From CAWCKS01 sp963763485 (GTDB taxonomy: Bacteria; Pseudomonadota; Alphaproteobacteria; Rhizobiales; Xanthobacteraceae), in the NCBI GenBank assembly GCA_963763485.1, contig CAVXOW010000003.1, positions 496,001-560,000 on the forward strand: a DNA stretch of 64,000 nucleotides. The letters run 5' to 3'. The notes under the pieces were generated by a model, which worked only from the letters and a program-made list of their open reading frames with translations, did no database searches and was not told the DNA's origin. The position numbers and the translations under genes are program-made. Each line of letters begins with the position of its first letter. The stretch's first letter is position 1. Shown piece by piece: positions 35,782 through 44,809 of the stretch.

Positions 35782-37152
35782 ATGGCCCACGATATCCTGA
35801 TCATCGACGACGAAGCCGATATCCGCGAGCTGGTCGCGGGCATCCTCGAGGACGAGGGTTTTGGCACGCGTACTGCGCGGGACAGCGATTCGGCGATCGC
35901 TGAAATTTCGGCGCGCCGACCGAGCATGGTGTTCCTCGACATCTGGCTGCAGGGTTCGAAGCTCGACGGACTGCAACTGCTCGACATCATCAAGATGGAC
36001 CATCCCGAAGTGCCCGTGGTGATGATCTCCGGCCACGGCAACATCGAGACCGCGGTCGCCGCGATCAAGAAGGGCGCCTACGACTTCATCGAGAAGCCGT
36101 TCAAGGCCGATCGGCTGATCCTGGTGGCGAACCGCGCGCTGGAGACCTCACGCCTGAAGCGCGAGGTGAGGGAGCTGAAACAGCTGTCACCGGTCTCGAC
36201 CTCGCTGGTCGGCCACGCCCCGGCGATGAACCAGCTGCGCCAGACCGTGGAACGCGCAGCCAAGGCCAACAGCCGCATTCTGATCGTCGGCCCACCGGGC
36301 AGCGGCAAGGAGATGGCAGCGCGGTCACTGCACGCTTTGTCGGCCCGCGCGGAAGGGCCGTTCGTCGCCATCAACGCCGCCGGTATCGTACCGGAGTGGA
36401 TGGAGAGCGAGCTGTTCGGCATGGACCAGACCAATGGCGAGCAGCAGCGCAAGGCCGGCGCTCTGGAAGAGGCCCATGGCGGTACGCTGTTCATCAACGA
36501 AGTCGCCGACATGCCGATGGAGACGCAGGGCAAGATCCTGCGCGTGCTGGTCGACCAGACCTTTCAACGCGTGGGCGGGACCACCAAGGTCAATGTCGAT
36601 GTGCGGATCGTGTCGTCGACCGCGCGCAATCTCGAAAGCGAGATTGCCGCCGGGCATTTCCGCGAGGACCTCTATCACCGGCTCTCGGTGGTGCCGATCC
36701 GGGTGCCGCCGCTGTCGGAGCGGCGCGAGGATATTCCGGAGCTGGTCGAATATTTCATGACGCAGATTTCGGGCGCGACCGGCCTGCCGAAGCGCCGGAT
36801 CGGCGAGGACGCCATGGCGGTGCTGCAGTCGCACGTCTGGCCCGGCAACGTCCGCCAGCTCCGCAACAACGTCGAGCGGCTGATGATTCTGGCCGGTGGC
36901 GAGCCGGACGCGGTGATCACCGCCGACATGCTGCCGCAGGATGTCGGCTCGATGGTGCCGGCGATGCCGACCGACGGCAAGGGTGAGCACATCATGGGGT
37001 TGCCGCTGCGCGAGGCCCGCGAAGTGTTCGAACGCGATTACCTGATCGCGCAGATCAGCCGTTTCTCCGGCAACATCTCCCGCACCGCCGAGTTCGTCGG
37101 CATGGAACGGAGCGCGCTGCACCGCAAGCTCAAGGCGCTCGGCGTCGGTTAA
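35782..37152 (+). CDS. ntrX: Nitrogen regulator NtrX
   Basis: 456 residues: receiver domain (LIIDDEADIRELVAGILEDE, acceptor in FLDIWLQ), AAA+ domain with Walker A VGPPGSGKEMAARSL and GGTLFINEVADMP, and a C-terminal Fis helix (GNISRTAEFVGMERSALHRK). The sigma-54 contact loop GAFTGA is replaced by DQTNGEQQ, as known for alphaproteobacterial NtrX, so it should act without sigma-54. It regulates nitrogen metabolism, nitrate use and cell-envelope genes. Co-transcription with ntrY and the following aminotransferase is likely (15-base gap). Confidence 0.96.
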   Translation: MAHDILIIDDEADIRELVAGILEDEGFGTRTARDSDSAIAEISARRPSMVFLDIWLQGSKLDGLQLLDIIKMDHPEVPVVMISGHGNIETAVAAIKKGAYDFIEKPFKADRLILVANRALETSRLKREVRELKQLSPVSTSLVGHAPAMNQLRQTVERAAKANSRILIVGPPGSGKEMAARSLHALSARAEGPFVAINAAGIVPEWMESELFGMDQTNGEQQRKAGALEEAHGGTLFINEVADMPMETQGKILRVLVDQTFQRVGGTTKVNVDVRIVSSTARNLESEIAAGHFREDLYHRLSVVPIRVPPLSERREDIPELVEYFMTQISGATGLPKRRIGEDAMAVLQSHVWPGNVRQLRNNVERLMILAGGEPDAVITADMLPQDVGSMVPAMPTDGKGEHIMGLPLREAREVFERDYLIAQISRFSGNISRTAEFVGMERSALHRKLKALGVG

Positions 37153-37167
37153 GGCAGAATCTGAAAA

Positions 37168-38025
37168 ATGTCCCGCATTGCCTACGTCAACGGCCGTTAT
37201 GTTCCCCTGAGCGAAGCCAGCGTCAATGTCGAGGATCGCGGTTACCAGTTCGCCGACGGCGTCTACGAAGTCTGCGAAATTCGCGACGGCCGCCTCATCG
37301 ACATGCCGCGCCACATGGCACGGTTGAAACGCTCGCTGTCGGAGCTGCGTATCGCCGAGCCGATGAGGCCTGCTGCGCTCGAAATGATCCTGCACGAGGT
37401 GGTGCGGCGAAACCGCATCAATTATGGCATCGTCTATCTCCAGGTCACCCGCGGCGTGGCGCGGCGCGATCACGCCTTTCCAACCACGCCGGTGAAGCCG
37501 GCCGTGGTCGTCACCGCGCGGAGCCTCAATCTTGCCCGCAACGAGGACAATGCGGCGAAGGGAATTGCGGTCGTGACCACGCCGGAGAACCGCTGGGCCC
37601 GGGTCGACATCAAGACGGTGGGGCTGTTGCCGAACGTGCTGGCGCGGCAGGGCGCGCGTGAGCGCGGCGCCTATGAGGCGTGGTTCATCGACGCCAAAGG
37701 CTTCGTCACCGAAGGGTCTTCCAGCAACGCCTGGATTGTGACGCGCGACGGCCGCGTTGTGACACGCCCCGCCGACCACGGCATCCTGTCCGGCATCACG
37801 CGGGCCGTGCTGTTCAACGTGCTGGAAGCGTTGCAGCTGAAGCTCGAGGAGCGACCGTTCACGCTGGACGACGTCGGCCAGGCGACGGAAGCATTCGTCA
37901 CCTCGGCAAGCCAGATCGTCATGCCCGTGGTCAAGGTCGACGATCATGCTGTTGGCGACGGTAAAGTTGGACCGGTTGCCAAGCGACTGCGGGAAGAGTT
38001 TCACCGCTTCGCGGATGTGTCCTGA
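37168..38025 (+). CDS. D-amino-acid transaminase (class IV)
   Basis: 285 residues of the fold-type IV PLP family. Recognisable parts: AYVNGRYVPLSEASVNVEDR, GYQFADGVYEVCEI, the PLP lysine in VDIKTVGLLPN (about residue 152), and GFVTEGSSSNAWIV with the phosphate-binding TSASQIVMP loop. D-alanine transaminase makes D-glutamate for peptidoglycan; a branched-chain or other class IV activity cannot be excluded by sequence alone. Its position between ntrX and hfq is conserved in Bradyrhizobium. Confidence 0.88.
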   Translation: MSRIAYVNGRYVPLSEASVNVEDRGYQFADGVYEVCEIRDGRLIDMPRHMARLKRSLSELRIAEPMRPAALEMILHEVVRRNRINYGIVYLQVTRGVARRDHAFPTTPVKPAVVVTARSLNLARNEDNAAKGIAVVTTPENRWARVDIKTVGLLPNVLARQGARERGAYEAWFIDAKGFVTEGSSSNAWIVTRDGRVVTRPADHGILSGITRAVLFNVLEALQLKLEERPFTLDDVGQATEAFVTSASQIVMPVVKVDDHAVGDGKVGPVAKRLREEFHRFADVS

Positions 38026-38054
38026 GGTCGATATTTCCCCGCGCGCGCTTATCT

Positions 38055-38072
38055 TTTGGCATGTTCCTTGCG
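38055..38072 (+). promoter_or_regulatory. Sigma-54 (RpoN) promoter match upstream of hfq
   Basis: TTGGCATGTTCCTTGC (38056-38071) matches the -24/-12 consensus TGGCAC-N5-TTGC with the invariant GG and GC separated by exactly ten bases; the single deviation is T for C after TGGCA. It lies about 190 bases before the hfq ATG and in correct orientation, immediately behind the ntr genes. Transcription would need an enhancer-binding protein such as NtrC. I see no certain NtrC site. Confidence 0.6.
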
Positions 38073-38258
38073 ACGGGAGGTCTTGCCTATCCGGCGGGCC
38101 TGCAATCTAATCGGGCAGCGGTGCACGCGAACGGGACATTCGCGCCTACCGCGACCGGTCGGTTCTGCAACGAAAGCCAACTAAAGCCGATCAAGGCAGA
38201 AATCCGGTCTACAAAAATACAATGACACAGACCACCTTACGGTACGGGGACAACAACA

Positions 38259-38507
38259 ATGGCGGCAGACCGCGCGCAGAATTTGCAGGACACCTTCCTC
38301 AATCACGTTCGAAAAACCAAAACGCCTCTCACCATCTTCCTGGTCAACGGCGTCAAGTTGCAAGGCATCGTCACATGGTTCGACAATTTCTGCCTGCTGC
38401 TGCGGCGCGACGGTCATTCGCAGCTGGTCTACAAGCACGCGATCTCGACCATCATGCCGGGCGCGCCGATCCAGCTGTTCGAAGGCAACGAGGACGGCGC
38501 AACGTGA
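38259..38507 (+). CDS. hfq: RNA chaperone Hfq
   Basis: 82 residues with the Sm1 motif (LQDTFLNHVRKTKTPLTIFL, VNGVKLQGIVTWFDNFCLLL) and Sm2 motif YKHAISTIMP. Hfq hexamers pair small RNAs with mRNAs. In rhizobia and other alphaproteobacteria Hfq (NrfA) affects NifA expression and nitrogen fixation, which fits the location next to ntr genes. GGGGA precedes the ATG. A sigma-54 promoter match lies upstream. hflX follows on the same strand. Confidence 0.97.
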   Translation: MAADRAQNLQDTFLNHVRKTKTPLTIFLVNGVKLQGIVTWFDNFCLLLRRDGHSQLVYKHAISTIMPGAPIQLFEGNEDGAT

Positions 38508-38594
38508 GAACAGCCTGATTGGAACCTCGAGCACGACGAGGGGACACCGACCGTCCGGGTCGGGCAAGGGGCGAAAAGCGGCGAAACCGGCCGG

Positions 38595-39914
38595 GTGCTG
38601 GTGATCGGACCTTATCTGCGGCAGCGGCGCGCCGGTAGCGGCGCTGCGGTCGACGACGTCTACGCCCGCGATATCGAAGCGCGCCTCGACGAGGCGCGCG
38701 GACTTGCGCGCGCCATCGACCTGACCGTGGCCGATGCTCTGATTGCGCCACTGACGCAAATCCGGCCCGCGACCTATCTCGGCAAAGGCAAGGTCGAGGA
38801 GATCGTCGGCCTCGTCACCGCGCACCACGTCGATCTCGTGGTGATGGACTGCGCGCTGTCGCCGGTGCAGCAGCGCAACCTCGAGAAGGCCTGGAGCACG
38901 AAGGTGCTCGATCGAACCGGGTTGATCCTGGAGATCTTCGGCCGGCGTGCGAAGACGAAGGAAGGCAGCCTGCAGGTCGAGCTCGCGCATTTGAAATACC
39001 AGCGCAGCCGGCTGGTGCGGTCGTGGACTCACCTCGAACGCCAGCGCGGCGGCTTCGGCTTCCTTGGCGGTCCCGGCGAGACCCAGATCGAAGCCGACCG
39101 CCGCATGATTGGCGAGCGCATCGTGCGCCTCGAAGCCGAACTGAAGAAAGTACAGGCGACGCGGCGGCTGCACCGCGCGGCGCGCAAGCGCGTGCCGTAT
39201 CGCGTGGTTGCCCTGGTCGGCTACACCAACGCGGGCAAGTCGACGCTGTTCAATCGCCTGACCCAGGCCAAGGTGCAGGCCGCCGACATGCTGTTTGCGA
39301 CGCTCGATCCGACACTGCGTCAGATCAAACTGCCACACGGCGGCCATGCGGTATTGTCCGACACGGTCGGCTTCGTCTCGGACCTGCCAACCATGCTGGT
39401 CGCCGCGTTCCGCGCGACGCTGGAGGAGGTGGTCGAAGCCGACCTGATCCTCCATGTCCGGGACGTCTCGCACGCCGACACCGAGGCGCAGCGCGCTGAC
39501 GTAGAGACGGTGTTGCATCAGCTGGACATTGCGACCGGCGCCGGCGACCGCATCATCGAAGTCTGGAACAAAATTGATCGCCTTGATCAGAACGAGCGCG
39601 AACGCCTCGCCAACGCTGCCGCCCGCCATCCGCATCACCATCGCGCGCTGCTGGTCTCCGCCGCGACCGGCGAGGGCGTTGAAGCGCTGCTCGACGCGAT
39701 CGAGGAGCGCCTCGCCGCTGACAAGGTGGGCTTACGCGTCACCCTCGACGCCGCCGACGGCGCGGCGATGAGCTGGCTGTACCGCCACACCGAAGTGCTG
39801 TCGCGCGAGGCCGACGACGAGGCCCACGTCGCGATGACGGTGCGCGCCGAGCAGACCCAGCGCGATCTCGTGATGCGCAGGTTCGAGGGACGGGTGGAAG
39901 AGGTGGTGTTGTAA
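38595..39914 (+). CDS. hflX: Ribosome-associated GTPase HflX
   Basis: HflX splits stalled ribosomes under stress. Motifs: the N-terminal domain with ATYLGKGKVEEI, the linker GGFGFLGGPGETQIEADRRM, G1 GYTNAGKSTLFN, G3 DTVGFVSDLP and G4 NKID. The only usable start in frame is GTG 38595; no ATG exists after the hfq stop. A TTG at 38519 starts a different frame (MEPRARRGDT...) that resembles the usual HflX beginning, so a small indel between 38520 and 38590 may hide about 25 N-terminal residues. Confidence 0.93.
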   Translation: MLVIGPYLRQRRAGSGAAVDDVYARDIEARLDEARGLARAIDLTVADALIAPLTQIRPATYLGKGKVEEIVGLVTAHHVDLVVMDCALSPVQQRNLEKAWSTKVLDRTGLILEIFGRRAKTKEGSLQVELAHLKYQRSRLVRSWTHLERQRGGFGFLGGPGETQIEADRRMIGERIVRLEAELKKVQATRRLHRAARKRVPYRVVALVGYTNAGKSTLFNRLTQAKVQAADMLFATLDPTLRQIKLPHGGHAVLSDTVGFVSDLPTMLVAAFRATLEEVVEADLILHVRDVSHADTEAQRADVETVLHQLDIATGAGDRIIEVWNKIDRLDQNERERLANAAARHPHHHRALLVSAATGEGVEALLDAIEERLAADKVGLRVTLDAADGAAMSWLYRHTEVLSREADDEAHVAMTVRAEQTQRDLVMRRFEGRVEEVVL

Positions 39915-39923
39915 CTCTTCGCG

Positions 39924-39951
39924 AGTCGCCCCCGCGAACGCTGGGGCGACT
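39924..39951. terminator. Hairpin between convergent hflX and acyl-CoA dehydrogenase
   Basis: AGTCGCCCC and GGGGCGACT form nine perfect pairs around a ten-base loop between the two stops (39914 and 39957). No T-run follows, so it may act as a bidirectional RNA-end stabiliser or weak terminator. Confidence 0.5.
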
Positions 39952-39956
39952 GAAAC

Positions 39957-41198
39957 TCACTTCCCGCGTGTTGCCACTTTGTTGAACGCAACATCCTTGT
40001 CGACGCGGATATCGCCGGGCAGGCCCAGCACACGCTCGGCGATGATGTTGCGCAGGATCTCGTCGGTACCGCCGGCGATGCGCGATGACGGCGAGCGCAG
40101 GAACATTGCCTGGAATTGCGCCGCTGCTTCGGCTTGCGCCGGATCGGTCATCACGCCTGCCGCGCCTTGCAGTTCCATCGCAAACGTCGCGATGTCCTGC
40201 AGCATCGAGCCGGCCACCAGCTTGCCGATCGAGTTCTCCGGCCCCGGCCGCTCGCCCTTCGACAGCGAGGAGATCGCGCGGTAGCTCGTGTATTTGAGGC
40301 CGCTGGTGCGCGTCGCCCAGCTCGCGAGCTTTGACTTCACGGTTGGATTGTCGAGGGCAGGGCCGTCGTCCAGCATCAGCTGCGCACAGAACTCTAACAT
40401 CTCGGGAAAGCCGGTCGCGACCCGCGCGCCGATTGACATCCGCTCGTTCATCAGCGTGGTCAGCGACACATTCCAGCCGTTGTTGACTTCGCCGAGCCGC
40501 TGATGATCGGGAATGCGGACGTTGGTGAAATAGACCTCGTTGAACTCCGCTTCGCCGCTCGCCTGCTTGATCGGCCTGACCTCGACGCCGGGGCTCTTCA
40601 TGTCCAGGAAGAACATGGTCAGCCCCTTGTGCTTCGGCAGGTTCGGATCGGTGCGCGCGATCAGCAGCCCGTAGTCCGAATAGTGCGCGCCCGAGGTCCA
40701 GATCTTCTGGCCGTTGATCACCCAGTCGTTGCCGTCGCGCTCGGCGCGGGTACGTAACCCTGCGAGATCCGAGCCACCGGCCGGCTCGGAGAACAGCTGG
40801 CACCAGATTTCTTCGCCCGAGGCGAGTTTCGGCAGCCGCGCGCGCTTGTGCTCCTCGCTCGCAAACGCGATCACCGTCGGCCCGCACATGCCTTCGCCGA
40901 TCCGGAACGGCTGACTCAGGCGAACGTAATCGCCTTCCTCCTGCTGCCAGATCACCTTTTCGATCGGCGTCGCGTCGCGGCCGCCATAGTCCTTCGGCCA
41001 GTTGAGGCAGGCCCAGCCACCCGCGGCCTTCTTCTTCTGCCAGGCCTTTGCCGCGGCAATAAAACTGTCGCCGCGCGAGGATTGGCGGATGCCCCCTTGG
41101 CTCAGCTGTTCGACGAAGTCTTTCGGCGCGTTGGCGGCGATCCAGTCGCGCGCCTGCTTGCGGAATGCGGCTTCCTGCGGGGTGTCGTCGAAGTTCAT
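39957..41198 (-). CDS. Acyl-CoA dehydrogenase
   Basis: The ATG at 41196-41198 gives 413 residues, MNFDDTPQEAAFRKQARDWI. The FAD-dependent family features are seen: WCQLFSEPAGGSDLAGLRTR, the middle beta domain with WVINGQKIWTSGAHYSDYGL, and the C-terminal helical domain with RIAGGTDEILRNIIAERVLG. The catalytic base is not certain by eye. It oxidises an unidentified acyl-CoA, passing electrons to ETF. The orientation opposes hflX. A longer frame starting at 41252 is not supported. Confidence 0.92.
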   Translation of the reverse strand: MNFDDTPQEAAFRKQARDWIAANAPKDFVEQLSQGGIRQSSRGDSFIAAAKAWQKKKAAGGWACLNWPKDYGGRDATPIEKVIWQQEEGDYVRLSQPFRIGEGMCGPTVIAFASEEHKRARLPKLASGEEIWCQLFSEPAGGSDLAGLRTRAERDGNDWVINGQKIWTSGAHYSDYGLLIARTDPNLPKHKGLTMFFLDMKSPGVEVRPIKQASGEAEFNEVYFTNVRIPDHQRLGEVNNGWNVSLTTLMNERMSIGARVATGFPEMLEFCAQLMLDDGPALDNPTVKSKLASWATRTSGLKYTSYRAISSLSKGERPGPENSIGKLVAGSMLQDIATFAMELQGAAGVMTDPAQAEAAAQFQAMFLRSPSSRIAGGTDEILRNIIAERVLGLPGDIRVDKDVAFNKVATRGK

Positions 41199-41370
41199 CT
41201 TTTTTGTCCTTTTGGATCTTCGGATTATCGAACGCCAAAGACAGCGCCGCAAGCCGCCGCGCTACGATGCGCCGGGGGCCTATAAACAAATGCTCCCCGT
41301 CTCCCCAAAACGATGGTCTGCTCAGCTCCCGAAAACGACATGGACGAGAAGGTGCGAGGCGCGACCTTCG

Positions 41371-42213
41371 CTAAAATACCGCTTCGGCCATTCGCTCCAG
41401 CTGCGCGCCCATCTCGGCTTCCGTCTCGACGTGGGTGGCACGCACGACCACACGATCGGCGCCGGCATCGAAGAGCGGCCGCACGATGTCTTTCTTCGGC
41501 TCCTGCCCGTAAACCGAGATGGTGATCGACTTGGGATCGCGGCCGGCCGCCGAAGCCAGTCGATCGAGTTCCTTGCGGGCTTTCTCCAGGTCGGCCGGGG
41601 TCACGCGGTTGGGCAGCCAGCCGTCCGCGTGGTCGACAATGCGCTTGAGCACGTTCTTCGCCGATCCCCCGATGACGATGGGCGGATGCGGCTTCTGCGC
41701 CGGCTTCGGGTACGACCGCACCGGCGGGAAGTCGAAGAATTCGCCGTGAAACTCGGCCGCGTCCTGTGTCCACAGCGCCTTCATCACGTCGAGCGCTTCC
41801 CGGGTCTGCGTCCATCGGCGCGGGAAATTGCCGCCGAACATCTCGACTTCTTCTTTCAACCACCCGGTGCCGATGCCGAAAATGAAACGGCCGCCGCTGT
41901 GCAGGTCGAGCGCGGCGATCTCCTTGGCGAGGAGCAACGGATTGCGCTGGGGCACCAGCGTGATCCCGGTTCCGAGCTTCAACTTGGTCGTCACTGCGGA
42001 AGCCCGCGCCAGGGCGATGTAGGGATCTGTGAAATGCGAATAGGTCCAGGGAATGGCGCCGCCGGTGGACGGGAATGGGCTCGCGCTCTCGACCGGTACG
42101 GCGGGATGTTCCGCATACCAAATCGAGTCGAAGCCCAGTCGTTCGGCATTTCGCGCCATGAAGGCCGGGTCGATAGTGTATGCAGGCAACGGCATGGACA
42201 GTCCGATCAGCAT
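41371..42213 (-). CDS. LLM-class F420- or flavin-dependent oxidoreductase
   Basis: 280 residues of the bacterial luciferase-like superfamily: MLIGLSMPLPAYTIDPAFMA, then LGFDSIWYAEHPAVPVES, KLGTGITLVPQRNPLLLAKE and RFIFGIGTGWLKEEVEMFG. This pattern is the TIGR03619 F420-dependent type, but cofactor use in alphaproteobacteria is uncertain and FMN is possible. The substrate is unknown. It sits 170 bases after the acyl-CoA dehydrogenase start on the same strand. Confidence 0.87.
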   Translation of the reverse strand: MLIGLSMPLPAYTIDPAFMARNAERLGFDSIWYAEHPAVPVESASPFPSTGGAIPWTYSHFTDPYIALARASAVTTKLKLGTGITLVPQRNPLLLAKEIAALDLHSGGRFIFGIGTGWLKEEVEMFGGNFPRRWTQTREALDVMKALWTQDAAEFHGEFFDFPPVRSYPKPAQKPHPPIVIGGSAKNVLKRIVDHADGWLPNRVTPADLEKARKELDRLASAAGRDPKSITISVYGQEPKKDIVRPLFDAGADRVVVRATHVETEAEMGAQLERMAEAVF

Positions 42214-42409
42214 GTCGGTGGCCTTTCAAATGTTGCGGTCGGCCTAAGCCTAGCAGGAGGGAAGGATTTCTCGAAGCAGTGTCCCAAAATTCGGGAAACC
42301 CGGCAATGCACCGCTGAGGTGATCAGCTGCAGCGTCATCGGCATCGCTGACAGTTTTGCAATGCCGTGAATATTGTCACATGATAGTGGCGCATCGGTAT
42401 GAGGCACCC

Positions 42410-43535
42410 ATGAGCTCCGCGAAGGGTCTGCGTCAGGTCGGATATTTCGATTGCCCGGGCGGCGGCCAGATCGTCGTTGCAGGCACGACCGCATTCATCG
42501 GCCACATGCGCGCGCCTTCCGGCACCTCGATCGTCGATGTCGCCGACCCCGCGCATCCGCGGCTGCTCGCGAGGCTCGAGATGCCGCCCGGCACCCATTC
42601 CCACAAGGTGCGCGTGACCAATGGGCTGATGCTGGTCAATCGCGAGCGCAACAATGCCGATAAGAGTGCGGTGCCCGAAGATTTTCGGGGCGGGCTCGGC
42701 ATCTATGACGTGACGAAGCCGGCGAGCCCGCGCGAGATCACCCGCTGGGAGACCGCCGGCATGGGGGTCCATCGGTTCGATTTCGACGGCCGCTACGCCT
42801 ACATCTCGCCCACGGTCGAGGGCTATCTCGGCAACATCGTGATGATCCTCGACCTTGGCGATCCGGCGCATCCGCGTGAGGTTGGCCGCTGGTGGATGCC
42901 CGGCCAATGGACCGCCGGTGGCGAGGAGCCGAGTTGGCAGGGCACGGCGCACCGCTGCCATCATCCGCTGCGCCAGGGAGACCGGCTCTATACGAGCTAT
43001 TGGCACGGCGGCTTCGTCATCCTCGACATCGCCGACATGGCAAAGCCACGCCTGGTCTCGTCGTTCGACTGGAGCCCTCCATTCGCCTGTCCGACCCACA
43101 CGACGCTGCCGCTACCCTTTCTGCTGCATGGGCGGCGTGTCATGCTGGTTGCCGACGAGGACGTGGCGCGCGTCGCGCCCGGGCCGCCCGCATGCCTGTG
43201 GCTCGTCGACATCACGGACGAGCGGCACCCGATGCCGTTTGCGAGCTTCCAGGTCGAGGGCCTTGACGACGGCACACCCCAACCGGAGTTTACGGCCTGC
43301 CATCAGCCGAGCGAAAAGGTGACGGGTACCGAAATTCCGGCCGCCTGGTTTGCCCATGGGCTGCGCCTCATCGACATTGCTGACCCGCGGCGGCCGCGTG
43401 AGATCGGCCATTTCCTGCCCGACGTTCCCGAAGGCTCGCAGCGCGTTCAGAGCAACGACGTCACCACCGATGATCGTGGTCTGCTTTTATCTCCTCGACC
43501 GGCTGCGCGGGTTGACCATTCTCGAGCGCTGCTAG
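42410..43535 (+). CDS. LVIVD-repeat beta-propeller protein, frameshifted at the end
   Basis: The protein is a chain of LVIVD-type repeats: TSIVDVADPAHPRLLARLEM, GIYDVTKPASPREITRWETA, VMILDLGDPAHPREVGRWWM, FVILDIADMAKPRLVSSFDW, LRLIDIADPRRPREIGHFLP. These form a seven-bladed propeller of unknown function. After VTTDDRGL the frame is broken by one extra T near 43488; the +1 frame continues YLLDRLRGLTILERC to the TAG at 43533-43535, the normal ending. The annotated open frame to 43558 ends wrongly. Corrected length is about 375 residues. Confidence 0.85.
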
Positions 43536-43600
43536 AGCACGTTCAATCCGATTGGTGATGGGCCGGTAAGCGGGCGTATCTCCTCAGAACGGAGTGATCA

Positions 43601-44599
43601 ATGTTGGCGACACGGTTCACCGAGCTGGTCGGTTGCACAGTGCCGATCCAGCAAGCGGGAATGGGGGAGGCCGCGACGCCCGAGCTTGCGGCAGCGATCT
43701 CTGAAGCCGGCGGGTTGGGAATGCTGGGAACTGCGCGAACGCGAGCCGACATCAATCTGACCACGTTTACCAGCTTGCTCAAGCAGACGTGCGAGCTCAC
43801 CAATCGTCCCTTTGGTGTGAACTTCATCATGCGTCCGGAATTGTGGAGGAAGCCCTTCGAGCCGCTTAAGTTCATTGAAGAAGCGGCGAAGACGTGCCGG
43901 GTTGTCGAATTTTTTTACTCTGAACCGGACCGCGAGTACGTGCAGATCGTCCACGATCACGGTGCGCTTGCTGGTTGGCAGGTTGGCTCGCTCGAGGAGG
44001 CGGTCAAAGCCGCCACGGCAGGCTGCGATTTTATCGTCGCACAAGGCGTCGAGGCAGGGGGCCATATCCGTGGTACAGTTGGAACGATGGACCTCGTGTG
44101 TGAAGTACTCGAAGCCGTGCAAGAGATCCCGGTCCTGGCAGCAGGGGGCGTGGGCACGGGCCGGGCGATGGCTGCCATGCTCGCGGCAGGCGCCGACGGC
44201 GTCCGGGTCGGAACTCGCTTTGTGGCGTCCGAAGAGGCCAGCATGAATCCCATCTATACGGACGCTCTCATCGCCGCCCGTGCCGAAGACAGCGTTTACA
44301 CGCTCGCGTTCCATGTAGGTTGGCCGGACGCGCCACATCGCGTGCTGAGAAGTGCGATTGCGGCCGCCGAGGCTCGTGGGGAAGAGATAGTCGGAAAGCT
44401 CGTCAGGATTGGTGGAAAGGAGCATGCCGTTCGGCGTTTCTCGTGCGCGATACCGGATCGAACAGCAACAGGTCAGATCGGGGCCATGTCTCTTTTTGCA
44501 GGCCAATCGGTGGGGGGCGTCAAGCGCGTAATGCCAGCGCGAGAAATCATCGAGGAACTGGTCACGGAAGCAGAGAATTTGCTGCGGCGCCCGCGTTGA
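43601..44599 (+). CDS. Nitronate monooxygenase (2-nitropropane dioxygenase family)
   Basis: 332 residues. The FMN-binding TIM barrel shows CTVPIQQAGMGEAATPELAA, AQGVEAGGHIRG (the catalytic-His-containing loop) and PVLAAGGVGTGRAMAAMLAA with GVRVGTRFVASEE. Class I/II enzymes oxidise nitronates; some relatives act as enoyl-ACP reductases, but the GGHIRG loop favours NMO. The gene is preceded by a usual ribosome-binding site (ACGGAG). No partner gene adjacent. Confidence 0.9.
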   Translation: MLATRFTELVGCTVPIQQAGMGEAATPELAAAISEAGGLGMLGTARTRADINLTTFTSLLKQTCELTNRPFGVNFIMRPELWRKPFEPLKFIEEAAKTCRVVEFFYSEPDREYVQIVHDHGALAGWQVGSLEEAVKAATAGCDFIVAQGVEAGGHIRGTVGTMDLVCEVLEAVQEIPVLAAGGVGTGRAMAAMLAAGADGVRVGTRFVASEEASMNPIYTDALIAARAEDSVYTLAFHVGWPDAPHRVLRSAIAAAEARGEEIVGKLVRIGGKEHAVRRFSCAIPDRTATGQIGAMSLFAGQSVGGVKRVMPAREIIEELVTEAENLLRRPR

Positions 44600-44809
44600 G
44601 CGCTTTGAGCTATAGAACTCTGGAGACAATAAAAGGCGGAACGGGTCCATACGAGAACGGCGTATGCCGCTCAGGGCGCAGTGCCCCTGCCAATGTCGAA
44701 GCGCATCGTATCCTCGAAATGTACAACGCTCTCGCGCGATGTTTCGATTCCGTCGTTCGGCTTTGGCTGCGGAGCATTGGGCGCCGCGTTCGCGGAGACG
44801 ACTCCAGCG

